A DNA stretch of 64,000 nt from an uncultured Neglectibacter sp. (GTDB lineage Bacteria; Bacillota; Clostridia; Oscillospirales; Acutalibacteraceae), in NCBI GenBank assembly GCA_946554335.1, contig CAMNSA010000013.1, positions 1-64,000 on the forward strand, in the 5' to 3' direction. Within the stretch, counting starts at the first letter, position 1. Every line of letters begins with the position of its first letter. This document shows, piece by piece, positions 49,636-57,998 of this stretch. Position numbers and translations under genes: made by a program. The notes under the pieces are model-generated. The model worked only from the letters and a program-made list of their open reading frames with translations. It was not told where the DNA came from and did not search any database.

Positions 49636-51015
49636 ATGGATCCCTCTCAAAAGACAATGGAAAAAATCGTGGCCCTGTGCAAAAACAGAGGCTTTATCTT
49701 CCCCGGCAGCGAAATTTACGGCGGACTTGCCAACACCTGGGATTACGGCCCGCTGGGCGCGCGGCTGAAAAATAACGTAAAGGACACCTGGCGCAAGCGC
49801 TTCATTCAGGAGCGGAAAAACAGCTTCGAGGTGGACGCCGATATCCTCATGCACCCCAGAGTCTGGGAGGCCAGCGGCCATGTGGCCTCCTTCTCCGATC
49901 CCCTGCTGGACTGCAAGGAGTGCAAAATGCGCCACCGGGCGGACAATCTCATCGATAATTTTGACCCCGAGGCCCACGCCGACGGCATGACGAAGGAAGA
50001 GATGTTCCAGTACATCAAGGATCATCATATCCCCTGCCCCAACTGCGGAAAGCACAACTTCACCGATATCCGGGAGTTCAACCTGATGTTCCAGACCTAC
50101 CGGGGCGTCACAAACGACAGCAAGAGCGTGATCTATCTGCGCCCGGAAAACGCCCAGGGCGAATATGTAAATTTCCTGAGCGTCCAGCGCACCATGCGGG
50201 CGAAGCTCCCCTTCTCCATCGGGCAGATCGGCAAGGCCTTCCGCAATGAGATCACCCCAGGCAACTTCACCTTCCGCACCATTGAGTTCGAGCAGATGGA
50301 GTTTCAGACCTTCTGCAAGGAGGGCAGCGACGAGGAGCTTTACGACTACTTCAAGGCCTACGGAAAGCAGTACTTTGAAGACCTGGGTCTGCCTGCCGAC
50401 CATCTGCGCTTCCACGACCACGAAAAGCTGGCCCATTACGCCAAGGCCGCCTGTGATATCGAGTTCCTCTTCCCCTTCGGCTGGGGAGAGATCAACGGCA
50501 CCCACAACCGCACCAACTTCGATCTGAGCCGTCATCAGGAATACAGCGGCCAGAAGCAGGATTATCTGGACCCCGAAACCAACGAGAGATATATCCCCTT
50601 CATCGTGGAGTCCACCTACGGGCTGGACCGCACCGTACTGGCCCTGCTGTGCGAGGCCTATGACGAGGAGGTGCTGGACGCGGAGAAGAACGATATCCGC
50701 GTAGTGCTGCACCTGAACCCCGCCGTTGCCCCCTACAAGGCGGCTGTCCTGCCCCTTTCCAAGAAGCTGGGAGAAAAGGCCCAGGAGGTCCACACCCTGC
50801 TTTCCAAGCACTTTATGACCGATTACGACGAGACCGGCTCCATCGGAAAGCGGTATCGCCGGGAGGACGAGATCGGCACTCCCTTCTGCATCACCTATGA
50901 TTTCGACAGTGAGACGGATGGCTGTGTCACCGTTCGGGAACGGGATTCCATGGAGCAGGTTCGCCTGCCCATCGACCAGCTGGTCTCCTACCTTCAGGAA
51001 AAAGTCATTTTCTGA
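49636..51015 (+). CDS. glyQS: Glycine--tRNA ligase, single-chain type
   Basis: A 459-aa protein of the homodimeric class II glycyl-tRNA synthetase family, which charges tRNA-Gly with glycine using ATP. The N-terminus has the family signature IYGGLANTWDYGPLGA, followed by the motif 1 region with MHPRVWEASGHV. A zinc-ribbon-like insertion shows Cys pairs (LDCKECKMRH and PCPNCGKHNF). Motif 2 is in FRNEITPGNFTFRTIEFEQM and motif 3 in STYGLDRTVLALL. The C-terminal ~100 residues are the anticodon-binding domain (VAPYKAAVLPLSKK onward). Length is normal for the family. It is monocistronic, with its own promoter and a perfect 17-bp terminator. Confidence 0.97.
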   Translation: MDPSQKTMEKIVALCKNRGFIFPGSEIYGGLANTWDYGPLGARLKNNVKDTWRKRFIQERKNSFEVDADILMHPRVWEASGHVASFSDPLLDCKECKMRHRADNLIDNFDPEAHADGMTKEEMFQYIKDHHIPCPNCGKHNFTDIREFNLMFQTYRGVTNDSKSVIYLRPENAQGEYVNFLSVQRTMRAKLPFSIGQIGKAFRNEITPGNFTFRTIEFEQMEFQTFCKEGSDEELYDYFKAYGKQYFEDLGLPADHLRFHDHEKLAHYAKAACDIEFLFPFGWGEINGTHNRTNFDLSRHQEYSGQKQDYLDPETNERYIPFIVESTYGLDRTVLALLCEAYDEEVLDAEKNDIRVVLHLNPAVAPYKAAVLPLSKKLGEKAQEVHTLLSKHFMTDYDETGSIGKRYRREDEIGTPFCITYDFDSETDGCVTVRERDSMEQVRLPIDQLVSYLQEKVIF

Positions 51016-51032
51016 CATGAGCTTTGTCCCAA

Positions 51033-51075
51033 AGGGAACGGGCCCGCAGAATCTGCGGGCCCGTTCCCTGTTTTT
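51033..51075 (+). terminator. Terminator of glyQS
   Basis: A perfect 17-bp stem (51033-51049 with 51053-51069), loop AAT, is followed after one G by five T (51071-51075). Confidence 0.92.
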
Positions 51076-51187
51076 CGCGTAAAAAGCGAAGCTTCTCTTT
51101 CCCTTTCACCGGTCTCGGCAAAGGCCTCTTCCGGGGAAAAGCCTTCCGCCTTTACATCAAAAAAGAAACGGAAAATTTTCCGGAAAC

Positions 51188-51220
51188 AAAAAACCGTCTG
51201 GAATTTCCAGACGGTTTTTT
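51188..51220 (-). terminator. Terminator of the 5S rRNA gene
   Basis: The stem CCGTCTGG/CCAGACGG is flanked by six A and six T on either side, giving a U-tract in the minus direction directly after the 5S 3' end. The sequence is near-symmetrical and could also stop plus-strand transcription. Confidence 0.88.
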
Positions 51221-51223
51221 CTG

Positions 51224-51341
<118 letters not shown>

Positions 51342-51369
51342 TTTCGCTGCCTTTCCTGACAGCTTTATT

Positions 51370-51398
51370 ATCTTATCACAGGCCTTTTGAAAAGGCAA
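51370..51398 (-). promoter_or_regulatory. Promoter of the solitary 5S gene
   Basis: On the minus strand TTGCCT (51393-51398) and TAAGAT (51370-51375) are separated by 17 nt, within an A/T-rich stretch. Transcription would start near 51363, about 22 nt before the mature 5S 5' end. Confidence 0.6.
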
Positions 51399-51503
51399 GC
51401 CCTTTTTTGAAAAATTTTTTCTTTTCTCAGGAAACCCCAAGGGATAGGGGCCATTTCCAAGCAAAACACCATATTTTAGCCCCTTTTTCCAAAAAAGCTT
51501 TCC

Positions 51504-52214
51504 TTACCAGCCGTCGATCCCCCCGCGCTGCAGGGCCCCCACCAGCTTGGTCCTCAGGTCCGGAAACTCCCGCTCCAGGGAGGAGATCAGCCTTTGTGTG
51601 TCCCTCCGCGCGGTGTTTCCGTCCGCCGGACAGCCGCTTTTCACAACGGGGAATCCCCGTTTGGAGGCTTCCTTTTTGATCTCCCTTTCCTCGCAGAAGA
51701 TCAGGGGACGAATCAGGGTGAGGTCCTTCCGGGAAAGGTAGCTTTTGGGGGAAAAACAGCCGATGGATCCCCCGTAAAACAGGTTCATGAGAAAGGTCTG
51801 GGCGGCGTCGTCAAAATGGTGCCCCAAAGCGATCTTGTTGAAGCCCCGCTCCACGCAGATATTGTGCAGGATCCCCCTGCGCATCTTGGCGCAGAGGCCG
51901 CAGGGGTTCTTCTCCCTGCGCTCCTCGAAAATGATGGGACCCAGGTTTGTCCGCCGAATGAGATACGGGACGGAAAGCTCCCGGCAAAAGGCCTCGATCC
52001 CGGAAAAATCCGTCTCTTTCCCGCCGAAGCAGGGGTCGGCTGTGACGGCCAGGAGACTGAATTTTTTCGGGTAGTAGCGGGCAAGCTGAGCCATAGACCA
52101 CAAGAGAAAGAGGGAGTCTTTTCCCCCGGAAACGCCCACCGCGATCCGGTCTCCCTCGTCGATGAGCTGATAGTGCTCCACCGCGGCCCGCACCTTGCCT
52201 GCCAGATCTTTCAT
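51504..52214 (-). CDS. TtcA-like tRNA thiolation ATPase (PP-loop family), 236 aa
   Basis: This belongs to the adenine-nucleotide alpha-hydrolase/PP-loop family of tRNA-modifying enzymes. The ATP-binding SGGKDS is at residues 29-34. Cys105 and Cys108 (PCGLCAKMRRG) plus Cys195 (SGCPADGN) match the three-cysteine Fe-S pattern of the TtcA family, which 2-thiolates cytidine 32 of some tRNAs. GHHFDDAAQTF matches the family's second nucleotide-site motif. The length is shorter than E. coli TtcA (about 310 aa), as is usual for Gram-positive homologues, so the exact target base is uncertain. AGGAGG at 52222-52227 lies 7 nt before the ATG. The gene runs toward the 5S gene on the same strand. Confidence 0.87.
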   Translation of the reverse strand: MKDLAGKVRAAVEHYQLIDEGDRIAVGVSGGKDSLFLLWSMAQLARYYPKKFSLLAVTADPCFGGKETDFSGIEAFCRELSVPYLIRRTNLGPIIFEERREKNPCGLCAKMRRGILHNICVERGFNKIALGHHFDDAAQTFLMNLFYGGSIGCFSPKSYLSRKDLTLIRPLIFCEEREIKKEASKRGFPVVKSGCPADGNTARRDTQRLISSLEREFPDLRTKLVGALQRGGIDGW

Positions 52215-52272
52215 CCAAAAACCTCCTCAAAGGAAGCGAAAATGGATCGCCTCCCAAGCCAGATCCTTCCGT

Positions 52273-52310
52273 AAAAGGCGGGTGCAAAATCAAGAGTTTT
52301 GCACCCGCCT
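52273..52310 (-). terminator. Terminator between the FGGY kinase and TtcA-like genes
   Basis: A perfect 14-bp stem (52276-52289 with 52297-52310, loop of 7) is followed on the minus strand by a short T run (52273-52276). It sits just downstream of the kinase stop. Confidence 0.75.
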
Positions 52311-52318
52311 CCCCTGTG

Positions 52319-53845
52319 TTACGGCAAATTTTTCAAAAGCCGGAACTCGTCCTTCAACGCGGGATACAGCGTGCGGTAAACCTGATAGAGCTGCTCGTAG
52401 CGGGGCACATTCTCCGCGATAGGCTCCTGGGGCGGATTTGTCTTGATCATGGCGTCGCAGGCCTGCTGTACCGAGGGGTACAGCCCCGCGCCCACGCCGG
52501 CCAGAATGGCCGCGCCCAGCGCCGGACCCTCCTTGGAGATCACGGTCTTCACCGGGCAGTTATAGGTGTCGGACAGCATCTGCCTCCAAAGCGGAGAGCT
52601 TCCGCCGCCTCCGCAGGCCAGCATCTCGGAAAGGGATACGCCCATCTCCTTTAGGATCTCCACGCTGTCCCGCAGGGAGAAGGAAACGCCCTCCATCACG
52701 GCCCGCAGCATATCGTATTTGGTGTGGATCGCGGAAAGGCCGAAGAATACGCCCCGGCAGTCCGGATCCAGATGGGGCGTTCTCTCCCCCATCAGATAGG
52801 GCAGATAGAGCAGCCGGTTACAGCCGATGGGGACTCTTCCCGCCGCTTTGTCTATCAAGTAATAGGGGTCCACGCCCATGCCCTCGGCCGTGCGCTTTTC
52901 TTCCAGGCAGAAATTGTCCCGGAACCACTTCAGGGAAAGCCCCGCCCCCTGGGTGACGCCCATTACATGCCAGGCGCCGGGCACGGCGCAGCAAAAGGTG
53001 TGCACCCTGCCCTTGGGGTCGATGGAGATCTTGTCCGTGTGGGCGAACACCACGCCGGAGGTGCCGATGGTGGTGAAGGCCTTGCCGTCCCGGACCACTC
53101 CGGTACCCACGGCGGCCGCGGCGTTGTCTCCTGCTCCGCCCACCACCGGGGTACCCTCCTTGAGGCCGGTGAGGGCGGCCGCCTCCTTCGTCACCGTTCC
53201 GGTGATCTCCGGGGATTCATAGACCTTCCCCAATAAGCTTTCGTCGATCTCCAACTTTTCGAGAACCTCCTTGCTCCAGCAGCGGTTCGGCACATCCAAA
53301 AGCTGCATACCGGAGGCGTCGGAGACCTCCGTGGCGAATTCTCCTGTGAGCATGTAGCGGACATAATCCTTTGGCAAAAGAATATGCGCGCATTTCTCGT
53401 AAAGCTCCGGCTCATGATTTCTCACCCAGAGGATCTTGGAGGCGGTAAAGCCCGTCAATGCGGGGTTGGCCGTGATCTCGATCAGCCGCCTCTCCCCTAC
53501 CCGGCGGTTGATCTCCTCACACTCCTCTGCGGTGCGCTGGTCGCACCAGATGATGGAGCGGCGCAGCACCTCCCCCTCTTTGTCCAGCATCACAAGGCCG
53601 TGCATCTGGCCGGAGATCCCCACCCCCTTGATGTCACGGGGCGGGACGCCGCTTTTTTGGATCACGGCGGAAAGGGTACTTACCGCTGCGTTCCACCAGT
53701 CCTTCGGCTCCTGCTCTGCCCAGCCGTTTTTCTCCTGGTACATGGGGTATTCTACGGCAGCGCTTTCCACCACCTCGCCGGTCCTGTCAAACAGCACGGT
53801 TTTGGTGCCGCTGGTCCCCAGATCAATGCCAATGAGATATTCCAT
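52319..53845 (-). CDS. xylB: Xylulokinase-like FGGY carbohydrate kinase, 508 aa
   Basis: An FGGY-family sugar kinase. The N-terminal phosphate loop is GIDLGTSGTKTVLFD (residues 6-20). GISGQMHG (76-83) is the sugar-contact motif typical of xylulokinases, and GGAGDN near residue 235 supplies the catalytic aspartate. The C-terminal ATP-binding half has ACGGGGSSPLWRQML. Xylulokinase converts D-xylulose to D-xylulose 5-phosphate for the pentose phosphate pathway. I chose the ATG at 53845, with AGGAG 7 nt upstream, over an in-frame GTG seven codons earlier. No xylose isomerase or transporter lies nearby. The divergent neighbours are GlpA-like oxidoreductase genes, which often accompany glycerol kinases of this superfamily, so a different polyol or sugar substrate is possible. 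Confidence 0.9.
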   Translation of the reverse strand: MEYLIGIDLGTSGTKTVLFDRTGEVVESAAVEYPMYQEKNGWAEQEPKDWWNAAVSTLSAVIQKSGVPPRDIKGVGISGQMHGLVMLDKEGEVLRRSIIWCDQRTAEECEEINRRVGERRLIEITANPALTGFTASKILWVRNHEPELYEKCAHILLPKDYVRYMLTGEFATEVSDASGMQLLDVPNRCWSKEVLEKLEIDESLLGKVYESPEITGTVTKEAAALTGLKEGTPVVGGAGDNAAAAVGTGVVRDGKAFTTIGTSGVVFAHTDKISIDPKGRVHTFCCAVPGAWHVMGVTQGAGLSLKWFRDNFCLEEKRTAEGMGVDPYYLIDKAAGRVPIGCNRLLYLPYLMGERTPHLDPDCRGVFFGLSAIHTKYDMLRAVMEGVSFSLRDSVEILKEMGVSLSEMLACGGGGSSPLWRQMLSDTYNCPVKTVISKEGPALGAAILAGVGAGLYPSVQQACDAMIKTNPPQEPIAENVPRYEQLYQVYRTLYPALKDEFRLLKNLP

Positions 53846-53885
53846 GATGACGCTCCTCTCTTTCACGGACGGATTCTCTTTCCTC

Positions 53886-53915
53886 TATTTTGGTCGATGG
53901 AACCCATTCTGTCAA
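53886..53915 (-). promoter_or_regulatory. Candidate promoter of the FGGY kinase gene
   Basis: On the minus strand a perfect TTGACA (53910-53915) and a weak AAAATA (53886-53891) are separated by 18 nt, about 40 nt before the ATG. Confidence 0.5.
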
Positions 53916-53935
53916 GAAAAAATCGAGATTTTTTC
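53916..53935. promoter_or_regulatory. 20-bp perfect palindrome, candidate operator
   Basis: gaaaaaatc-ga-gattttttc is a perfect 9-bp inverted repeat with a 2-nt centre. It abuts the kinase -35 box and lies 12 bp upstream of the divergent -35 box, a natural place for a regulator controlling both directions. Confidence 0.5.
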
Positions 53936-53947
53936 TCCCTTCTTCTC

Positions 53948-53982
53948 TTGCGGCTTTGCCCTCTTTGTGATACTCTAGTATC
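53948..53982 (+). promoter_or_regulatory. Candidate promoter of the GlpA-like operon with overlapping palindrome
   Basis: TTGCGG (53948-53953) and TACTCT (53971-53976) are separated by 17 nt. The -10 box lies inside a short palindrome, gatac-tcta-gtatc (53969-53982), which could be a repressor site. Confidence 0.5.
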
Positions 53983-54034
53983 GTGTGGAAAAGTCTCCGG
54001 AATGCTTCCCGGGGACAAAGAGGGAGGTACACAG

Positions 54035-55468
54035 ATGAAAGAATATGATATCGTGGTGGCGGGCGCCGGTGTGATCGGCTGTGCCACGGCGAGAGAGCTT
54101 TCCCGATATACGGGCAGCGTGGCGGTGCTGGAGAAAAACGCGGATGTCTGCGAAGGCACCAGTAAGGCGAATTCCGCCATTATCCACGCGGGGTTCGACG
54201 CAGAGCCGGGAACCCTGAAGGCAAAAATGAATGTGCGGGGCAATCAGATGATGGACCAGCTTTCCAAAGAGCTGGATATTCCCTTTTCCCGGTGCGGCGC
54301 CTTTGTGGTGTGCCTGAGAGAAGAGGAGCTTCCCAAGCTCAGAGAGCTTTATGAAAGAGGGCTGAAAAACGGAGTGGAGGGCCTTTCCCTGCTCTCCGGC
54401 GAGGAAGCCCGCCGCCTGGAGCCCAATTTGACAAAAGAGGTGTGCGGGGCCCTGTATGCAAAGACCTCCGGCATTGTCTGCCCCTTTGAGCTGACCCTGG
54501 GCCTGGCGGAAAGCGCGGCCATCAACGGGGTGCGGTTCTATTTTGAGACCCCTGTGCTCTCTCTTGAGAGACAGGGCGAAAAATGGCTGGTACATACCCC
54601 GAAGGAAGATTTCCTGGCGAAAGCCGTGGTAAACTGCGCAGGAGTCCATTCCGATGAGCTGCACAATATGGTCAGCGAAAAGAAGCTGAAGATTCAGGTG
54701 AGAAAAGGCGAATACTGCCTGCTGGACAAGTCGGCGGGCAAGCATGTGGGGCGCACCATTTTCCAGCTCCCCGGAAAGTACGGAAAGGGCGTGCTGGTCA
54801 GCCCCACCATTCACGGAAACCTGCTGTTAGGCCCCACGGCGGAGGATGTGGAGGACCGGGAGAATGTGCGGACTACCGCCTCCGGCCTTCAAGACGTGCT
54901 GGAGAAATCCGCCCTGGGAGTTAAGGATGTCCCCACAAGACAGGTGATCACCTCCTTTACCGGGCTGAGAGCCCACGAGCTGGGAGATGACTTTGTGCTG
55001 GGAGAAGCCGCGCCCGGCTTCTTCGACGCCGCCGGGATCGAATCTCCCGGGCTTTCCAGCGCGGCGGCCATCGGCGAATCGCTGGCGGCTGAGATCGCAC
55101 AAAAGCTCGCTCTCGGGAAGAAGGAGCATTTTGACCCCATCCGCCGCGGCGTTCCCAAGCTCAAGGAAATGTCCCTGGCTGAGCGCAGGAAAATGATCGA
55201 AAAGAATCCCGCTTACGGCAATATTATCTGCCGGTGCGAGGAGATCTCCGAGGGGGAGATCCTGGATGCGATCCACGGAGTGCTGGGAGCGAAGACGCTG
55301 GACGGCGTCAAGCGCCGCACCAGAGCGGGCATGGGCCGCTGCCAAAGCGGATTCTGCTCTCCCAGGGTGATGGAGATCCTGTCCAGAGAGCTCTCCTTGG
55401 AGCTTTCCCAGATCAGAAAGAATCAGGACGGATCCCAGATCGTTCTCACCCGTACCAGAGGAGAATAA
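54035..55468 (+). CDS. GlpA-like FAD-dependent oxidoreductase with C-terminal BFD-type [2Fe-2S] domain
   Basis: A 477-aa protein starting at the ATG at 54035 (AGGGAGG at 54021-54027). The N-terminus has a dinucleotide-binding fold (VVAGAGVIGCATARELSRY), followed by the DAO-family oxidoreductase region typical of anaerobic glycerol-3-phosphate dehydrogenase subunit A and L-2-hydroxyglutarate oxidases. From residue ~397, NIICRCEEIS and GMGRCQSGFC supply the CxC and CxxxxC cysteines of a bacterioferritin-associated-ferredoxin-like [2Fe-2S] domain. It is the first gene of a three-gene operon with a second FAD/NAD oxidoreductase and a DUF1667 protein. In Bacillota this trio is commonly found with glycerol utilisation. 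Substrate is probably glycerol 3-phosphate or a related 2-hydroxy compound. Confidence 0.88.
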   Translation: MKEYDIVVAGAGVIGCATARELSRYTGSVAVLEKNADVCEGTSKANSAIIHAGFDAEPGTLKAKMNVRGNQMMDQLSKELDIPFSRCGAFVVCLREEELPKLRELYERGLKNGVEGLSLLSGEEARRLEPNLTKEVCGALYAKTSGIVCPFELTLGLAESAAINGVRFYFETPVLSLERQGEKWLVHTPKEDFLAKAVVNCAGVHSDELHNMVSEKKLKIQVRKGEYCLLDKSAGKHVGRTIFQLPGKYGKGVLVSPTIHGNLLLGPTAEDVEDRENVRTTASGLQDVLEKSALGVKDVPTRQVITSFTGLRAHELGDDFVLGEAAPGFFDAAGIESPGLSSAAAIGESLAAEIAQKLALGKKEHFDPIRRGVPKLKEMSLAERRKMIEKNPAYGNIICRCEEISEGEILDAIHGVLGAKTLDGVKRRTRAGMGRCQSGFCSPRVMEILSRELSLELSQIRKNQDGSQIVLTRTRGE

Positions 55469-55498
55469 AAAATAATCCGGTGAAAGGAAGCCATAGGC

Positions 55499-56755
55499 AT
55501 GAAATATGATGTGATCGTGATCGGAGGAGGTCCTGCCGGACTGGCCGCCGCTTTGGCGGCCAAAGAAAACGGCGCGCAGGAGATCCTGATCCTGGAAAGA
55601 GAAAAAGAGCTGGGCGGTATTCTGAACCAGTGCATCCATAACGGCTTTGGCCTGCACACCTTTAAGGAAGAGCTGACCGGCCCGGAATACGCGGCCCGGT
55701 TCATCGATCGGGTCAAGGAAGAGAACATCCCCTATCTGCTGAGCACCACCGTCATCGACCTCGCCAGACAGGAAAACGGCGTGACGGTGACGGCTGTGAG
55801 CAGAGAAAACGGCCTGATGACCCTGGAGGGGAGCGCGGCCGTGCTGGCCATGGGCTGCCGGGAGCGGCCCCGGGGCGCTTTAAACATCCCCGGCACCCGT
55901 CCCGCCGGGATCTTTTCCGCGGGCACAGCCCAGCGTCTTGTGAACCTGGAGGGGTATCTTCCCGGCCGTGAGGTGGTGATCCTGGGCAGCGGAGACATCG
56001 GGCTCATCATGGCCCGGCGCATGACGCTGGAGGGCGCGAAGGTAAAATGCGTGGCAGAGATCATGCCCTACTCCGGCGGCCTGAAGCGCAATATCGTCCA
56101 GTGCCTGAACGACTACGGGATCCCCCTGAAGCTGTCCCATACGGTGGTGGATATCCGCGGAAAGGAGCGGGTAGAGGGCGTCACCATCGCCCAGGTGGAC
56201 GAGCACAACAAGCCCATTCCCGGCACAGAGGAGGACTACAGCTGCGATACACTGCTGCTCTCCGTGGGCCTGATCCCCGAAAATGAGCTTTCCCGCGGGA
56301 TCGGCGTGGAGCTCTCCCCCGTCACCAACGGCCCAAAGGTCAACGAAAGCCTGGGCACCAATATCCCCGGCGTGTTTGCCTGCGGCAATGTGCTCCATGT
56401 ACACGACCTGGTGGACTATGTGTCCGAAGAGGCCGCAGAGGCGGGGAAAAACGCCGCCAGGTATGCCGCGGGCTCCGGCACGCAGGAAGGAGTGGAGATC
56501 CCTGTGGAAACCGGAGGCGCCGTGCGCTACACCGTTCCCTCCCGGATCTGCCCTGATCGCATGGAGGAGGAGCTTGTGGTCCGGTTCCGGGTGGGAAAGA
56601 ATATGCGCAACGCCTGGGTTTGCGTCTATGCCGGCGAGAAGGAGCTTCTGCGCCGCAAGCGTCCGGTCATGGCGCCCGGAGAAATGGAACAGGTAAAGCT
56701 GAAAAAAGAGGACCTGAAGGATGCCTTGAGTCTGCGGGTCTGCACGGAAGAATAA
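55499..56755 (+). CDS. NAD(P)/FAD-dependent oxidoreductase, partner of the GlpA-like protein
   Basis: A 418-aa pyridine-nucleotide-disulfide oxidoreductase-type flavoprotein. GGGPAG at residues 9-14 binds FAD and VVILGSGDIGL near residue 160 is the second nucleotide-binding fold. The segment GGILNQCIHNGFGL is typical of the family that pairs with GlpA-like proteins. The late motif (NIPGVFACGNVLHVHDLVDY) is the usual FAD-contact GxxxAxGD-like site. It starts 30 bp after the GlpA-like gene, and DUF1667 follows 24 bp later. It likely passes electrons from the substrate-oxidising subunit to NAD(P) or another carrier, as inferred from context. Confidence 0.87.
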   Translation: MKYDVIVIGGGPAGLAAALAAKENGAQEILILEREKELGGILNQCIHNGFGLHTFKEELTGPEYAARFIDRVKEENIPYLLSTTVIDLARQENGVTVTAVSRENGLMTLEGSAAVLAMGCRERPRGALNIPGTRPAGIFSAGTAQRLVNLEGYLPGREVVILGSGDIGLIMARRMTLEGAKVKCVAEIMPYSGGLKRNIVQCLNDYGIPLKLSHTVVDIRGKERVEGVTIAQVDEHNKPIPGTEEDYSCDTLLLSVGLIPENELSRGIGVELSPVTNGPKVNESLGTNIPGVFACGNVLHVHDLVDYVSEEAAEAGKNAARYAAGSGTQEGVEIPVETGGAVRYTVPSRICPDRMEEELVVRFRVGKNMRNAWVCVYAGEKELLRRKRPVMAPGEMEQVKLKKEDLKDALSLRVCTEE

Positions 56756-56779
56756 ACCGTTTGAGAAAGGATCTTACCT

Positions 56780-57151
56780 ATGCCGATCATTGAATTGACT
56801 TGTATCAGCTGCCCTTTGGGCTGCCCCTTAAAGGTAGAGACAGACGAGACGGGCAATGTAAAGGGCGTTACGGGAAATACCTGTAAGCGGGGAGAGGAAT
56901 ACGGAAAGAAGGAGGTCAGCGCTCCGGTGCGCACGGTCACCTCCACCGTGCGGCTCACAGGCGGCGCGGCTCCGGTAGTTTCCGTGCGGACGAAAACAGA
57001 TATTCCCAAGGAGAAGATCTTCGCCTGCATGGCGGAGATCCGGAAGGCGAGCGCCGCAGCGCCGGTCCATATCGGCGATGTGATCTTAGACAATATTGCA
57101 GACACCGGCGTGGCGCTGGTGGCTACGGCAAATGTGGAAAAGAGGGCGTAA
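56780..57151 (+). CDS. DUF1667 cysteine-motif protein, third gene of the oxidoreductase operon
   Basis: A 123-aa protein with Cys8, Cys11, Cys15 and Cys35 (CISCPLGC then GNTCKRG), the arrangement typical of DUF1667. This family nearly always follows the GlpA-like and NAD/FAD oxidoreductase pair. The four cysteines resemble a metal or Fe-S site, suggesting an electron-transfer or assembly subunit, but no activity is established from sequence. The stop codon TAA forms the loop of the following terminator hairpin. Confidence 0.88.
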   Translation: MPIIELTCISCPLGCPLKVETDETGNVKGVTGNTCKRGEEYGKKEVSAPVRTVTSTVRLTGGAAPVVSVRTKTDIPKEKIFACMAEIRKASAAAPVHIGDVILDNIADTGVALVATANVEKRA

Positions 57152-57164
57152 CGCCCTCTTTTTT
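57141..57164 (+). terminator. Terminator whose loop is the DUF1667 stop codon
   Basis: The stem agagggcg/cgccctct (57141-57148 with 57152-57159) encloses the triplet TAA (57149-57151), which is the stop codon, and is followed by five T. It ends the oxidoreductase operon, yet the HAD RBS lies only about 7 nt further on, so some read-through is plausible. Confidence 0.8.
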
Positions 57165-57182
57165 CTCAAAAAGGAGGCTATC

Positions 57183-57908
57183 ATGAAGGATTTTCTCAAG
57201 GGGAAAAGCACCGTGCTTTTCGATCTGGACGGCACGCTGCTTCCTATGAATCTGGAGGAATTCACAAACACTTATTTTGCTTTGATCGGCAAAAGGGGGG
57301 AAGCTCTGGGCTATGACCCGAAAGAACTTGTGAACGCTGTCTGGCAGGGAACAAAGGCAATGATGAAAAACGACGGCTCCATGACAAACCACGACCGTTT
57401 CTGGCAGATGTTTTCCCATCAGCTGGGGGAAAAAGCCCTCGCGCTGGAGCCCTGCTTCGACGAGTTTTACGAGAACGAATTTCACAAGGCCAAGGCGGTA
57501 ACAAGGGAAAATCCCCTGGCAAAGCGGGCGGTGGAGGCCTTACGGCAAAAGGGGATCACCCTGGTCCTGGCCACCAACCCCCTGTTCCCCCTGACCGGGA
57601 TCGCCTCCCGGCTTTCCTGGCTGGGACTGAAAAAGGAGGATTTTTCCTATATCACCACCTACGAGGCCTCCTCCTACTGCAAGCCGGATCCCCGGTATTT
57701 TGAGGAGATCCTGAAAGCCGTCAAAAAGCAGCCCGAGGAGTGTTTGATGATCGGCAACGACGCCGAGGAGGATCTGGCCGCCCAAAAGGCGGGGATCGAG
57801 GTCTATCTTGTCACCGACTGCCTGATCAATTCCCGGGAAAAGGATCTCTCCCAGGTGCCTAAGGGAAGCTTTTCTGAGCTTTTAAAGGTTCTGGAAAGCA
57901 AAATCTGA
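57183..57908 (+). CDS. HAD-superfamily hydrolase, 241 aa
   Basis: The ATG at 57183 has AGGAGG (57172-57177) just upstream. The haloacid dehalogenase motifs are all present: FDLDGTLLP with nucleophile Asp14 and Asp16, motif II in LVLATNPLFP, the lysine of motif III in SSYCKPDPRYF, and motif IV in MIGNDAEEDLAAQKAG. An all-alpha cap domain of about 70 residues lies between motifs I and II. Members dephosphorylate small phosphorylated metabolites; the substrate cannot be read from sequence. Being next to the GlpA-like operon, a phosphoglycolate or glycerol-phosphate-type substrate is possible but unproven. Confidence 0.9.
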   Translation: MKDFLKGKSTVLFDLDGTLLPMNLEEFTNTYFALIGKRGEALGYDPKELVNAVWQGTKAMMKNDGSMTNHDRFWQMFSHQLGEKALALEPCFDEFYENEFHKAKAVTRENPLAKRAVEALRQKGITLVLATNPLFPLTGIASRLSWLGLKKEDFSYITTYEASSYCKPDPRYFEEILKAVKKQPEECLMIGNDAEEDLAAQKAGIEVYLVTDCLINSREKDLSQVPKGSFSELLKVLESKI

Positions 57909-57998
57909 AAAAATTTCAAAAATGTGCTTTTTGCAACAATAAATTCCCTCTGTTTTGGGATAGACTAAAGAAAAAGAACAGCGAAAGGAAGGAATCAA

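Noticed and set aside
53384-54034. 217-codon N-terminal extension of the GlpA-like protein
   Set aside because: It runs antisense through the kinase gene and the divergent promoter; the FAD fold begins at the ATG at 54035, which has a good RBS.
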